DNA from: UBA1876 sp003446665
Lineage (GTDB): Bacteria; Synergistota; Synergistia; Synergistales; Thermovirgaceae
NCBI GenBank assembly: GCA_040616305.1
Contig: CP159918.1
Location: 558,001 to 622,000 of the forward strand
Length of the DNA: 64,000 nt
Reading direction: 5' to 3'
In this document: piece after piece, positions 34,951 through 45,900 of the stretch
Layout of the letters: each line of letters begins with the position of its first letter
Numbering within the stretch: the stretch's first letter is position 1
Translations under genes and position numbers: made by a program
The notes under the pieces: model-generated
The model's database searches: none
What the model was told of the DNA's origin: nothing
What the model saw: only the letters and a program-made list of their open reading frames with translations

Positions 34951-36126
34951 ATGAAACTGGAAAAGCCTAGAAACGTTCCCGAAAAACTTTTACTCGGGCC
35001 TGGGCCGACGCCCGTCGAAAGCAGGGTATTGCGAGCACTTTCGGAGCCTACGCTGGGGCACCTGGACAAGAATTTTGTCGCCATCATGGATGAAACCAGG
35101 GACCTGCTCCGGTATGTCTTCCAGACGAAAAACGAGTTGACGGTGGCCATGTCGGGTACCGGAAGCGCTGGAATGGAAACGGCCTGCGTCAATATGATTG
35201 AAAGAGGAGACAAGGTCATAATATGCACCCACGGCGTGTTCGGGACCAGGATGGTCGACGTGGCGGAACGTTGCGGAGCGGAGGTAGTTACCGTTTCCGC
35301 TCCCATGGGCAAGCCCATAGACCCGGAAGATGTGGCAAAGGCGATCAAGAACAATCCCGATGCCAAGGTCGTGGGCATCGTCCATGCCGAGACCTCGACG
35401 GGTGTGCTCCAGCCTCTGGACGACATAGCCAAGGCGACTCACGAGGCAGGTATGTTCGTTCTGGTCGATGCGGTCACCTCGCTGGGTGGCATGGAAGTCC
35501 CAGTGGATAGACTTGGCCTCGACATGGTTTATAGCGGCACCCAGAAATGCCTCGCCTGCCCTCCAGGCCTGGCTCCGGTCACAGCTGGCCCCAGGGCTGT
35601 GGAGAGGATTAAAAACAGGAAGCAGAAAGTCCAAAGCTGGTACTTAGACCTGACAATGATCATGCGCTACTGGGGGCAGGAGCGTTTCTACCATCACACT
35701 GCACCGGTAAACATGGTCTACGGTTTGAACGAAGCGTTGAAGATAATCGCCGAAGAAGGACTTGAAAACAGGTGGCAGCGCCACAGAAGAAACGCAGAGG
35801 CCCTCTGGGACGGACTGGAAGCGCTTGGGGTCAAACTCCTGGTGGACAAGGAATACAGGCTGCCCAGCCTTACCTCGATCGTTGTTCCGGAAGGGGTTGA
35901 TGAGGCAGCTGTCCGGAAGGATCTGATGTCCGAATACGCCATAGAGATCGGGTCCGGCCTTGGCGAACTCAAGGGTAAAATTCTCCGTGTAGGTCTCATG
36001 GGAAGCGGTTCGAACAAGGAAAATATGGTTTTCTTCCTGGCTGCTTTTGGAAACGTGCTGAGGAAGCAGGGTTTTGCCGCAGATATCGGCGGAGCTCTTG
36101 AAGCAGTGGAAAAGAAACTTTCCTGA
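34951..36126 (+). CDS. Class V aminotransferase (alanine/serine:glyoxylate type)
   Basis: This 391-residue PLP enzyme has the pattern of the alanine-glyoxylate/serine-pyruvate/ureidoglycine-glyoxylate group: LLGPGPTPVESRVL, LGHLDKNFVAIMDE, GTGSAGMETACVN, HAETSTGVLQPL, LVDAVTSLGG, and PLP Lys199 in YSGTQKCLACPPGLAPV. The C-terminal domain has PEGVDEAAVRKDLMSEYAIE and GLGELKGKILRVGLMG. The exact amino donor is not readable. The ATG at 34951 has CAGGAGGTG upstream. It is divergent from the hydrolase gene. Confidence 0.9.
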   Translation: MKLEKPRNVPEKLLLGPGPTPVESRVLRALSEPTLGHLDKNFVAIMDETRDLLRYVFQTKNELTVAMSGTGSAGMETACVNMIERGDKVIICTHGVFGTRMVDVAERCGAEVVTVSAPMGKPIDPEDVAKAIKNNPDAKVVGIVHAETSTGVLQPLDDIAKATHEAGMFVLVDAVTSLGGMEVPVDRLGLDMVYSGTQKCLACPPGLAPVTAGPRAVERIKNRKQKVQSWYLDLTMIMRYWGQERFYHHTAPVNMVYGLNEALKIIAEEGLENRWQRHRRNAEALWDGLEALGVKLLVDKEYRLPSLTSIVVPEGVDEAAVRKDLMSEYAIEIGSGLGELKGKILRVGLMGSGSNKENMVFFLAAFGNVLRKQGFAADIGGALEAVEKKLS

Positions 36127-36163
36127 GGCCGAAGTAGACAACAAGCCAAACTGCACGTTATCA

Positions 36164-36192
36164 TCGGCCGGGCGGTTTTCAAGCCCGGCCGA
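36164..36192. terminator. Hairpin after the aminotransferase gene
   Basis: TCGGCCGGGC (36164-36173) pairs perfectly with GCCCGGCCGA (36183-36192). It is followed by AAAACTTTTG rather than a T run, so it is a possible but imperfect terminator. Confidence 0.55.
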
Positions 36193-36258
36193 AAACTTTT
36201 GTAAAAAGCGACACGGTTTTGGTTGATTGGTTAAAAACCAGGAAAGGGGTACGAGATA

Positions 36259-37182
36259 ATGGCCGGCGATTGCTCGACGAGGTTTTCCCCGGAACGTTCA
36301 GGATTTTTCGCGGCAATTGCGGCGTTTTCACTGTGGGGAATTCTGCCCGTATTTTGGAAACAGCTTGAAGATGTCCCTGCGTTTGAGATACTTTGTCATC
36401 GGATCATATGGTCCCTGGTTTTTGTTTTCGTCGTCCTGGTTTTGCAAAAACGCCTCAAAGAGATACCGGCGATTTTCCGGACTCCGCGGGTAGCCATACT
36501 TCTTTGTTTGAGTGGCGTCTCCGTGGGTTTGAACTGGCTCATCTACATCTGGGCGGTAAATATAGGCCGTGTGCTGGAGGTAAGTTTGGGGTATTACATT
36601 AATCCGCTGGTGACGATCTTTTTCGGCTTTATATTCTTCAGGGATCGTTTGAGGGCCATTCAGTGGGTCGCTATCGGCATAGCTGCGGTTGGTCTGGGTC
36701 TTCAGCTGGTTCATTTCGGCAAGCTGCCGCTGGCAGCGATAGGGCTCGCGATTTCCTTTGCCCTGTACGGGCTGATACGCAAGGTAACTCCTGTCGGAGC
36801 TGTTGCCGGGCTTTTCGCGGAGACGCTAGTGCTGTCCGTCCCCGCTTTGGCTTATCTTTTGTTCCTTGCCTCAGCAGGCGAGGGCGCCTTTCTTTCCGGT
36901 TCTGTGCGACGGGATCTCTACCTTGTGGCAACGGGCGCTGTAACCTCGGTTCCCCTTTTCTTTTTTGCTTACGGGGCAAGACGATTACGCCTTGTAACCG
37001 TCGGGATTGTCCAGTACATAAGCCCGACGATTTCGTTTCTTTTGGGAGTGTTTTTGTATAAGGAGCCCATGGCAAAGATACAGATGATTACTTTCGCCTG
37101 TGTCTGGACGGCACTGGCCCTTTATACGGCGGAAAGTATCATGGTTGCCAGGCGCTCGGTAAAACCAAAACCGTTTCGGTAG
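36259..37182 (+). CDS. rarD: EamA-family permease, RarD type
   Basis: This 307-residue protein has ten hydrophobic helices and the RarD pattern: FFAAIAAFSLWGILPVFWKQL, EILCHRIIWSLVFV, LNWLIYIWAVNIGRVLEVSL and GYYINPLV in the first repeat, and QYISPTISFLLGVFLYKEPM near the end. RarD proteins are inner-membrane drug/metabolite-type transporters of unknown substrate. GGAAAGGGG lies about 11 bases before the ATG. Confidence 0.88.
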   Translation: MAGDCSTRFSPERSGFFAAIAAFSLWGILPVFWKQLEDVPAFEILCHRIIWSLVFVFVVLVLQKRLKEIPAIFRTPRVAILLCLSGVSVGLNWLIYIWAVNIGRVLEVSLGYYINPLVTIFFGFIFFRDRLRAIQWVAIGIAAVGLGLQLVHFGKLPLAAIGLAISFALYGLIRKVTPVGAVAGLFAETLVLSVPALAYLLFLASAGEGAFLSGSVRRDLYLVATGAVTSVPLFFFAYGARRLRLVTVGIVQYISPTISFLLGVFLYKEPMAKIQMITFACVWTALALYTAESIMVARRSVKPKPFR

Positions 37183-37351
37183 CATCACAAAAATCCCTGT
37201 GTATAATGGAACGGGAAAGCATGGTACCAGAATGCGAGGGCATTTTTGCACCAGATAGTTTGTGCTCGTTTGATTTCAGTTACCGAGAGTGATGATGATG
37301 AGCGAAGGAAAAGCCGGAAAAAGAAACGGTGGAGACTTACAAGGAGAAAAA

Positions 37352-38389
37352 TTGATCGTAATCTTTTTGGCGATTATAGCCGTCATCACCATCGGGGTTG
37401 TCCTCAAGGCGGCCAAGTCCGTTATCCTGCCGCTTGTCCTTGCGTGGCTCCTTTATTTTATTTTCGCTCCCGTTGTGAGACTTCTGGCGAAACGAAGGAT
37501 CCCGACAGCTTTGAGTACCGCTGTTGTTCTGGCGCTTTTCATTGGAGTCTGCTTCGCGGCGGCAATGTTTCTTAACGGCCGGATCATGACTTTTATAGAG
37601 GCTTACCCGCGCTACCAGGTACGTTTCGACGAGCTCTTTCAGACCTATATACAGTCTTTCGACATCCCCCGCAGCGTATTCGGACAGGTCGACCCTGGTG
37701 CCATTGTGGGCAGGTATGTTCTTTCGCTTTCAGGATTTTTCGTAACTTTTGTCTCTAACCTGATCCTTGTGGCCATATTTCTTGTTTTTCTCCTGCTGGG
37801 GTCTCCTTATTTCGGCGTGAAGATACGGCTTTCATTCTCTGAAAAGAACGCGCGCACGGTTCTTCACGTTATGAACTCAATAGCGCACGATATAGGGCGT
37901 TACCTGTCATTGCTCACCCTCATCAGCCTCTCTACCGGCGTGCTTGTGTGGTTTGCTCTCGACAGGATAGGTGTTGATTTCCCTGTTACCTGGGGGGCTT
38001 TGGCCTTCCTTTTGAATTTCATCCCCATCATAGGGTCGGTCCTGGCTTCAATACCGCCGATAATACTTGCGCTTATCCAGTTTCAACCCGATCTTGGACC
38101 CGTGATCTTTACCGCCGTCATCCTTTTTGCCATTCAGCAGACCATGGGCAATTTTGTTGCCCCGAAAGTAATGGGGGATCAGCTTAACCTGAGCCCGGTG
38201 GTCATAATGGTTTCCCTTCTTTTCTGGGGCTGGCTTTGGGGTATTACGGGGGCGATACTCTCCGTTCCCATCGCTTCTTCTATCAAGATCATCTGCGATA
38301 ACGTCGAAAAACTGAAGGTCATAAGCATTCTGATGGAATCTTCCAAAAGCTGCGAAAAACGTTATTTCCGTAACAAAAAACCCCAATGA
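37352..38389 (+). CDS. AI-2E family membrane permease (PF01594)
   Basis: This protein of about 345 residues has seven to eight helices in the AI-2E/PerM pattern: LPLVLAWLLYFIFAPVVRLL near the start, a soluble segment, and RYLSLLTLISLSTGVLVW, then LLNFIPIIGSVLASIPPII and QQTMGNFVAPKVMGDQLNLS. Relatives export small molecules or act as sodium/proton antiporters. The TTG at 37352 is preferred since AAGGAG sits 5-6 bases upstream; in-frame ATGs at 37289-37295 would add a hydrophilic 21-residue N-terminus without a clear ribosome site. A TATAAT at 37202-37207 may be its promoter. Confidence 0.85.
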   Translation: MIVIFLAIIAVITIGVVLKAAKSVILPLVLAWLLYFIFAPVVRLLAKRRIPTALSTAVVLALFIGVCFAAAMFLNGRIMTFIEAYPRYQVRFDELFQTYIQSFDIPRSVFGQVDPGAIVGRYVLSLSGFFVTFVSNLILVAIFLVFLLLGSPYFGVKIRLSFSEKNARTVLHVMNSIAHDIGRYLSLLTLISLSTGVLVWFALDRIGVDFPVTWGALAFLLNFIPIIGSVLASIPPIILALIQFQPDLGPVIFTAVILFAIQQTMGNFVAPKVMGDQLNLSPVVIMVSLLFWGWLWGITGAILSVPIASSIKIICDNVEKLKVISILMESSKSCEKRYFRNKKPQ

Positions 38390-38492
38390 ACTCCGACCTG
38401 TTCCGGTGAAGGTGGAGACGGGTTCGGTTATGGAGTGGGTTTCCAACTGAGGGTTGGAAAGAAAGATTTACCGGAGTTACTGGAGGAATCCC

Positions 38493-39380
38493 ATGTTAAA
38501 TAACAAAATCTCAAAAAAGTTTATCCTTGCCGTGATGATGTTGTTTATCTTCGCGGCAAATGGGGCATTTGCCGCGGAAGTGATACTAACGGCGCCTGGT
38601 CGTGTGGAAGTAGGTAAACCCTTCACGGTTATGGTCTCCGTGGAAGATCCACCGGAAGGCGGCGTCCTCTTTTGGCGAGAGACGAAAGTTCCTCTGGATT
38701 TTCGCAAGGAAGCAGACAGGTACGTTGCTTTGGCCATGTTGGGAACCGAGGCGGACGAAGCCGGCGGGGCATCTTTTTCGCTGGAAGCGGAGATTACCGC
38801 AAGGGGCCAGAAAAGGGAGCTTTCAAGGGAAGTTATGCTGGTCACTGTGGAGTACCCTGAGCAGCACCTCTCGCTTTCGGAGAACATGGTGACCCCGCCT
38901 AAGGATGTTTTGGACCGCATAAATCGGGAGGCTGCCATGGTGAAGGAAGCCCTGGCAGGTTCGAGTCCGGAAAGGATGTGGGAGGTTCCTTTTCACCCTC
39001 CGCTGAAGGGTGCAGTAACGAGCCCTTATGGCACCAAAAGGACCATGAACAAAACCGCGAAAGGCTTTCACAAGGGTGTTGATCTCCGTGCCGCGTTGGG
39101 AACGCCAGTTGCCGCTCCGTCGAGGGGAGTCGTAGCCTTGGCCGATGACCTTTATTTTGCGGGTAAATGCGTTTATATCGATCACGGAAATGGCGTGTTT
39201 TCCGTCATGATGCATCTTTCAGAAATTTCCGTTAAAGCCGGGGATAAAGTGGAACCCGGTGATTTGGTGGGAAAGACGGGCCAGACCGGCCGTGTTACGG
39301 GGCCGCATCTGCATTTTGGTGTACGGGTACAGGGAAAGTGGGTAAACCCGCTTCCCCTTTTTGAAGAAGGCCTGTCCTAG
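38493..39380 (+). CDS. Secreted M23 family metallopeptidase (LytM-like)
   Basis: This 295-residue protein has a signal peptide (KKFILAVMMLFIFAANGAFA, cleavage near residue 23), a beta-sandwich-like middle, and a C-terminal M23 domain. The domain has SPYGTKRTMNKTAKGFHKGV with HxxxD zinc ligands, VYIDHGNGVFSVMMHLSE, and the terminal GPHLHFGVRVQGKWVNP. It should cut peptidoglycan cross-bridges in the envelope. The ATG at 38493 follows CTGGAGGAA. The hairpin TTCCAAC/GTTGGAA at 38441-38459 is just upstream. Its end overlaps the convergent ABC-F gene by 4 bases. Confidence 0.9.
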   Translation: MLNNKISKKFILAVMMLFIFAANGAFAAEVILTAPGRVEVGKPFTVMVSVEDPPEGGVLFWRETKVPLDFRKEADRYVALAMLGTEADEAGGASFSLEAEITARGQKRELSREVMLVTVEYPEQHLSLSENMVTPPKDVLDRINREAAMVKEALAGSSPERMWEVPFHPPLKGAVTSPYGTKRTMNKTAKGFHKGVDLRAALGTPVAAPSRGVVALADDLYFAGKCVYIDHGNGVFSVMMHLSEISVKAGDKVEPGDLVGKTGQTGRVTGPHLHFGVRVQGKWVNPLPLFEEGLS

Positions 39381-41323
39381 AGGTTTTCCGCGAAGGCCTT
39401 GTCGATTTCTTCGAGCCGCTCCATCATGGCTTCCCATTCTTCCAGGGATGCCTCAAGATATTTTTCTATCTCGTCCCGCTCCATCATCAGTTCCCGTATC
39501 CGATCGGAATCTTCGAGTACCTCGGGGTTGCAGAGAAGTTCGTCGATTTCGTCGCGCCGTCTTTCGGATTTGGAAATCTCCCTTTCTAGTGGTTCAAGTT
39601 CATCCAGAACCGTTTTTCTAATCCTGTAACGCTCGTTTCTTTTTGCCGCCTCGATCCTCTTGCGATCCTTCAAGGAAACTTCACGGGGGTGTGTCCCGAC
39701 TGCGGTTTCCTGTTGTCCCAAATCGCCTGTTTCCTCTTCTTCGCGTTTTTCGAGGTAGTAGGAGACGTTGCCCGGGAAAACCCGACACTTTCCGCGGCGA
39801 ATTTCTATGACTTTGTTGACGATCCCATCCAGGAACCATCTGTCGTGGCTTACTATGACGGCTGTTCCGTCCCAACCCTGGAGGGCATGAAGAAGTATCT
39901 CCCTTGTGGCTATGTCAAGATGGTTTGTAGGTTCGTCCAGAATCAGGAAATTCGCGTCGGTGAGAAGAAGCTTGAGCAGCGATAGACGTGACATTTCACC
40001 ACCCGAGAGGACGCTAACCGGTTTTTCGATTTCGTCACCCTCGAAGAGGAAGGCTCCCAACAGGTTTCGCCTTTCGGCGTCGGAGACCTGCGACGTAACG
40101 GAAAGGACCTCCTGCCACACAGTATTGCCCATGCCCAGGTTGGCTTGCGACTCTTGCGAGAAAAAAGCCTTTTTAACGTTGTGACCGTAATGTACCATTC
40201 CCGCACATGGCGGCTCGACCCCCGCCATTATCCGCGCGAGCGTCGATTTACCCGCTCCGTTTACCCCTACGAGGGCTAGCTTTTCGCCTCTTCGTATGTT
40301 CAGGCTGACGCCTTCGAGCACCTTCTTTTCACCGTAGGATTTGCCCAGATTTTCGCATTTAAAGACTTCCAGTCCGCTCCTGGGGCAGGGCGGAAATTTT
40401 ATGGAGGCCCTCTTTTCTTTCGTCAAGGCCTCGACGGGCTGATCCTTATCAAGCTGTTTCAGGCGGCTTTGGACCTGTGAGGCTTTGGACGCCTTGTATC
40501 GGAACCTTTCAGCGAAAGACATTATTTCCTCTCGGCGCCGCTCCAGTTTTTTTATGGTCTTTCGGGAAATTTCCTCTCGCCTGTTTTTTCCCTCCAGGTA
40601 TTCGGTATAACCGCCCTTGTAGGTTTCTATTTTCCCTACGGTCAGTTCGGCCGTCTTTTCAGTGACGGAATCGAGGAAGTGCCTGTCGTGAGAGATGACG
40701 ATTACGGTACCCGGAAAGGATGTAAGATGGCGTTCAACCCAGTTGACGCTTTCAAGGTCAAGATGGTTCGTGGGTTCGTCAAGAAGGAGGATATCGGGCC
40801 TTTCCAGCAGGAGTGCGGCCAGGTATATCCGCATCTTCCACCCGCCGGAGAACTCCAGGCAGGAGCGTCCGGCGTCCGCGGGGGAAAACCCCAGACCCGC
40901 AAGAATTTTCCCGGCTTCTGCCTCGAAAGAATAGCCTTTCATGGTTTCAAAGCGTTCGCGCTGTCTCTCATAGGCGAGCAGCGTGGATTTGTCGTCGTCC
41001 CCGGAAGCTATTCTTTCTTCCAGGTAAAGGAGGTGTTTTTCGACGTCATCTATGCCCTGTCGCTTTCTTAAAAAGGCCATGATGGTCAGATTGTTCAATT
41101 TGATGAAATCCTGCGGGAGGTACCCGATAGTAGCATGCGAAGGCATTTCCACAGTTCCCGAGTCGGGGGCTATGGCGCCTGTTAAAATTTTCATGAGTGT
41201 AGTCTTGCCTGTCCCGTTTGCCCCTATCAGACCCCAACGACTACCTGCAGGTACGGCCCAGGACAGGTTGCTGAAAAGGACCTTGCCCCCGAGGGTCAGC
41301 GAAAGATTTTGTATCCGGATCAT
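39377..41323 (-). CDS. ABC-F family ATPase
   Basis: This 648-residue soluble protein has two ABC domains without membrane helices. The first has GANGTGKTTLMKILTG, signature LEFSGGWKMR and LLLDEPTNHLDLESV; the second has GVNGAGKSTLARIM, LSGGEMSRLSLL and LILDEPTNHLDIATRE. A linker of basic helices (RREEISRKTIKKLERRREE) and a charged C-terminal coiled coil (from about 540) follow, as in Uup/YfmR-type proteins. ABC-F proteins act on the ribosome; some protect from antibiotics. I cannot tell which subgroup this belongs to. Confidence 0.92.
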   Translation of the reverse strand: MIRIQNLSLTLGGKVLFSNLSWAVPAGSRWGLIGANGTGKTTLMKILTGAIAPDSGTVEMPSHATIGYLPQDFIKLNNLTIMAFLRKRQGIDDVEKHLLYLEERIASGDDDKSTLLAYERQRERFETMKGYSFEAEAGKILAGLGFSPADAGRSCLEFSGGWKMRIYLAALLLERPDILLLDEPTNHLDLESVNWVERHLTSFPGTVIVISHDRHFLDSVTEKTAELTVGKIETYKGGYTEYLEGKNRREEISRKTIKKLERRREEIMSFAERFRYKASKASQVQSRLKQLDKDQPVEALTKEKRASIKFPPCPRSGLEVFKCENLGKSYGEKKVLEGVSLNIRRGEKLALVGVNGAGKSTLARIMAGVEPPCAGMVHYGHNVKKAFFSQESQANLGMGNTVWQEVLSVTSQVSDAERRNLLGAFLFEGDEIEKPVSVLSGGEMSRLSLLKLLLTDANFLILDEPTNHLDIATREILLHALQGWDGTAVIVSHDRWFLDGIVNKVIEIRRGKCRVFPGNVSYYLEKREEEETGDLGQQETAVGTHPREVSLKDRKRIEAAKRNERYRIRKTVLDELEPLEREISKSERRRDEIDELLCNPEVLEDSDRIRELMMERDEIEKYLEASLEEWEAMMERLEEIDKAFAENL

Positions 41324-41372
41324 GCAATGATTTGCCCCATCTCAATTTGATATTCACATGTTTGCATGTAAC

Positions 41373-41831
41373 TCAAAAAACATCGAAACCAGGGCGAAAG
41401 ATCAGTACGGAGCAGTGGGCGTAGCGAGTGACGTTCGACGCGGTACTTCCGACAATCATGCCCTCGATGGTGCTGGTCCCGCGATAGCCGATGATTACGA
41501 GATTGTAATCGCCCTCTTTGGCGGTCTTTATGATTTCTTCCGAGGGATTGCCCTCGGCGAATATAATTTTGTGCTCATGGCCGGGGAGATCCGGAAACTT
41601 CTCCTCAGCCTTGCGTATGTAGTAACGGATTTTCTTTTCGGCGCTTTCCTTCGCCTGTTTGAGAGCGCCTTCAGGAATCCATTTTTCAAAGCCTATCCAC
41701 ACTGTCGGGTGAGGCAGGACGTGAAGAAATGAAACTTCCACGTCAAGCCTTGACGCTACCGAGTGTCCGTAGTCTACCAATTGTTCCGAGAGTTCCCCCA
41801 TATCGACGGCTACGAGAATTTTTTTTGGCAC
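41373..41831 (-). CDS. Universal stress protein (UspA family)
   Basis: This 152-residue protein has the UspA fold: KKILVAVDMGELSEQLVDYG at the start and the ATP-binding pattern at the end, VIIGYRGTSTIEGMIVGSTA followed by SNVTRYAHCSVLIFRPG. The G-2x-G-9x-G(S/T) motif is recognisable. It stands alone, behind a leader of about 230 bases (41832-42065) shared with the divergent membrane protein gene; I see no other gene there. Confidence 0.92.
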   Translation of the reverse strand: MPKKILVAVDMGELSEQLVDYGHSVASRLDVEVSFLHVLPHPTVWIGFEKWIPEGALKQAKESAEKKIRYYIRKAEEKFPDLPGHEHKIIFAEGNPSEEIIKTAKEGDYNLVIIGYRGTSTIEGMIVGSTASNVTRYAHCSVLIFRPGFDVF

Positions 41832-42065
41832 TTTTTCCCTCTCCTTTCACTGTATGCAGGCTGATATGCGGACGTCAGTCCGTGTGTTTTTAACTAAGAT
41901 CCTTCATAAATGCGCCTCAGGTCGTTTTGTATATCAGCAGGCCAGCAATTTGTAACAAAATGTTACGCTCTGTCCTGCCTATCGAAGCACAAGTCCTTTT
42001 ATATCAGCAAAAAAACCGGTACGCTATCATCGGGATAAACTTTAGCATCCATTGGGGGCTATTGG

Positions 42066-42959
42066 GTGAGTTCCAGCATAAAGGCATTCGGGCTTTTGCT
42101 TCTTGCTTCAGGTTTTGTTATGCACATGGTCGCCTGGCCCTGGGCGACGGCGATGGGGTTTGTCCTTGCCGCCACGTTTTTTTTGATTTTGCCCGGCAAG
42201 GTCCTTCTCCCGGTTCTATTTGCCCTTCCTCCCGTCTGGTTTTGGGGGATCCTGGGCGAAGGGCCGATTCCGCTTTTTGCCCTGCCGGCCCTTGTCATGA
42301 CGGTGTTCGGTGTCTTAGCCGCCAGGTGCGGGCTTTATGCCGAATGGGTGACTCTCAGGCGTGAGGGTATACCATTTCTTTCGAGGCGCAAGCTTTACCG
42401 GATGTGCGGACTCCTGTTTCCGCTGGGTTTCTTCCCGGTCTGGGGTCTTGGCGGATACAGGGTTTGCGTATCTTTCTTTGCGCTGGCGATGCTCATTGTG
42501 GAAGTATTGCGAAAAAGGAGCAGGGGATTCGACCGTGGGTTCGAAAGGTTTTTCTCATGGGTGAGCAAGGACAGTGAACGCGGGGCCGTGTCGGGAACGG
42601 CCTGGTACCTGTGGGGAGTGGCTCTTGCCTCCTTTTTTCCGGGAGTATCAGGCCCGACTGCGGCCGTTATGATGACCCTGGGCGATGCCTGGGCGGTTAT
42701 TGCCGGCAAGAGATGGGGCCGGCGTCGCATTTTTGGTAAAAAAACCGCCGAGGGAACGCTTGCCTGCTTCGCTGTTGCCCTTTTGTCGGGTTGTGCTTTC
42801 TCTAACCTCAACTTTCCCGTGCCGGTTTCTTGGCCTTTATTCTTTTTGGGAGCCGCAGCGACGTCCATAGCGGAGCTTTTTACTCCCGGCCGCCTTGACA
42901 ACCTTACGGTAGCTCCCGTCGCGGCTTTTGTGATGTGGCTCTCGTCGTCGCTTTTCTAG
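42066..42959 (+). CDS. Polyprenol/dolichol kinase-like (SEC59/VTE5/DGK1) membrane protein
   Basis: This 297-residue protein has about nine hydrophobic helices. The C-terminal part matches the CTP-dependent lipid kinase/cytidylyltransferase-like family: MTLGDAWAVIAGKRWGRRRI, GKKTAEGTLACFAVALLSG, and AELFTPGRLDNLTVAPV. Family members phosphorylate dolichol, phytol or diacylglycerol; the bacterial substrate is unknown. The start is GTG at 42066 with a poor ribosome site, so it is uncertain. Its stop overlaps the convergent activase gene by 4 bases. Confidence 0.75.
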   Translation: MSSSIKAFGLLLLASGFVMHMVAWPWATAMGFVLAATFFLILPGKVLLPVLFALPPVWFWGILGEGPIPLFALPALVMTVFGVLAARCGLYAEWVTLRREGIPFLSRRKLYRMCGLLFPLGFFPVWGLGGYRVCVSFFALAMLIVEVLRKRSRGFDRGFERFFSWVSKDSERGAVSGTAWYLWGVALASFFPGVSGPTAAVMMTLGDAWAVIAGKRWGRRRIFGKKTAEGTLACFAVALLSGCAFSNLNFPVPVSWPLFFLGAAATSIAELFTPGRLDNLTVAPVAAFVMWLSSSLF

Positions 42960-45900
42960 AAACCAGAAGTTTTGGATTTGAGGTAGCATTGTTCCCTGAA
43001 AGCGGCGATCTCGGCATCCAGGTTCGGGTTGGGCGAATCCCCAAAGAAAGCATGAATTATGGGGACCAGAAGTGAAGGGTCTTTCTTTCGGTGCTCCTTG
43101 AGGAGCGCCCTCATTTTTGCCGTCGACACGCCCTCCTGCATGCAGGTAAAGGGGCCGACGTGAAAGATGCCACATATCCCGGAGCCACCGTTTAGCCTCC
43201 CTTTGAGATATTCGTTGAAAAGCCCGATGGCTAGGGCTGATTCGCCCATTACGTCGCCGTGGTATACGCCGTCTTTCTCGGCTTGCTGGATTATTCTGCG
43301 GGGCAGAGGGATCACGTGGCGATATCCCAGCTCTTCTTTCAGAATCCTCATGAATTTGCGATCGGTCCAGTCCATGTAAAAGTCAGCTGCCTTGTAGATC
43401 ATGCTGCGCGTGTTGCGCCATGCAAGATACGTGACGTAACGGAGCCACTCGTGGACCGGGCCGCGGATCAGTTCTAGCCCTTGGCTCTCGAGCTTCCGGA
43501 TAACGTGGTCTGTGTATGGATCGTGCTGGCGCATGTAGATTTCTCCGATATATAGAACCAGCGGAAAGCGTTTTACTCCCTGATTCGAAAGCTTTTTGAA
43601 GGTTTCGATATTTTTCGTTACCCACTGCGAAAGTGCGGAAAATGACGCCCCCTTTGCTTCCAGAAGGTTTTCAAGCTCGTTTTGGCTTCTTTCTGCGTGG
43701 TCTTCGAATTCTTCAGAATCCCGTGCATAAGGCCTGTAGCGGAGGAGGAGATCGTCGTATATATCGGCTGCGAAAATTGCGTTGTAAAGTTCCGAAACGA
43801 GATCCAGCAGTTTCCTGGGCGGCAAGTCGATGGATAAGGTTTCCATGTCCAGGTAACCCTTCGCGGAGCTCGGCGAAATAATGGGGAGGTTTCCCAGGCC
43901 GTATTGTTCCAGGAAAAGCCTGAGTACCTCGACGTATTTGCCGAAACGGCAGGGGCCGCTGGTGGTGGGAAGAAATACCACGTACTCTTTTAGCAGCCGT
44001 TCTTTCCCGATTTCATCCACGAGTCCTTCGATGGAGGCGATGGTGTCTCCTACGACGCCTTTGAGAGGGAAGCAGGTTTCCATTCGTATGAGCCTGTCCG
44101 CCGCAAAACGTGATTGGGGCGTGCAGGTAGGCATGACCCTTGCATCGATGCCCCAGTGGCGGGCTGCAGAGGCGGCGATGGGGCTCACCTTGCCCATGTA
44201 TGGAATGAGCCAGTGCCTTTTCGATCCATCGACCTTGCCATAAACGGGCCGGAAGGAAAATTGTCCAAGCGCCGGGGCCTTGCTTCCCTTGTGTCTTTCC
44301 ACAACCCGCTGGTGAGCCTCGGCGCGTGTGACGAAGGGTGCGTTGTTGGTTTGGGCGTCGGTCATTAGGTGAAGGAAGGGTTTTTCTGCCCTGCGAAAGA
44401 TCTCCTGTTCCATGAAAAACTTTATGGAATCCGGGCCGCAGGCGAAGTTCATAAGCCTGACGGGGTAAAGATTCGGCTGTCTGGCGATGAAAACCGAGGC
44501 CTGGAGTATGTCTTTACTGTGTTTCCAGTATTCGTTGTCTACCAGCTCGTCGATGGGTATTTCCTCGAACCGGTGCCGCAGGAAAATCTGCGGGATGTAC
44601 CGCATACCCCTGGTTTTGGAAAACATGTATCCCGAGTTGGAAGATGCCTCGGGATCTAAAAGAACGTAGTCCCGTCCGGTTCCCACATATCCCGGTTCGT
44701 CAGAAATTTCCAGATTTTGCATGAATTTCTCGCCTTCCGCGGCCAGGTCTCGCAAAAATATCCGGGCCTTCTCGTCGGCATGCCTGAAGGCTTCGAGGAT
44801 TTTAGCCATAGGTAAATCGTAGCCGGCTTTTTTCATGACACGACGAAGCTCGCGGGCCATCTGGGCGGGCTTTCCTAGATGCCAGACGGGAAGCAGGAGC
44901 CTGGAATCATCCAGGGCGAGGAGGTCTTTCAGGACGAACCCTTCGGCCTCGGTGTAGATGCAGTACATGCGTTTTCTGCCTTCGGTACTGGTAGTGTCGA
45001 TCAAGCTCGGGATGAAGATATGGGAGATCCTCTCGTCGGTTGCCATAAGTGCGGCATGTCCCGTCGCCAGCTTCATGGCTACGCAGTATTCTGTGGACGC
45101 CAGGCGTGTTCCCAAAGAGGATATCCGCTGGTCGGAGACCGGCGACAAAACGGGCAAAAATCCCAGGTATCTGAACAATGCCGACGCCCACACGGCGTGT
45201 TCGTCTATGGTTGAGCCGCACCGCCTTATTCCAATGGTGGGTTTGTACTCGGGTGCATTTGTACCAAGATTGTCATAGACAACGCCGTCGAAATGCCTTT
45301 CGAGGATTTCATGGAAAACCGACACGTAATCGCGCCTTTGGCCGGATACTCCTTCGCTGTTGCCACGGGGGCAAAACCCCCCGGAGACGATTTGCTCGTC
45401 GCCTATGCCGAATATTTTCAGCGTACAGTTTCGTGTGCCGCAGGAAAGGGCACCGAAATAATCGCGACAGCTTTGTTCCTCGTGAGAGAAGGTGGCCTCG
45501 GACACATCCCAGCCCCTGAAAGCCGTCTTTGTTTTTTCACCGCGTGCCTTGCAGTCCAGTATCCGTTTGCGGGCCCAGAGTGACGCACCGTAAGCTCCGA
45601 AAAGTTCCCTGTAAGGGTATGCATGAATATCGCTTCCTGTGACTTGGGCCATGGCTGCCAGAAAGGCCTTTCCAAGCGCCGGCCCGCCCTGACAGGAGCA
45701 CTTGTCGCCCACGTGCCGCCTGCCGCCCACGAACTTGTTGAAATAGCTTGCCGCCGTAGAGCGAACTATAGCCGCTGCGATCTCACTGCGCGAGAAATTT
45801 TCGGCAATAAGGCGATTTTCTTCCATCTCCATGAATACACCGCAGGTCGCATCTATCACGGGAACCTTCTCTGCCTTGAGGGCCTCTTCCTGGAGTGAAT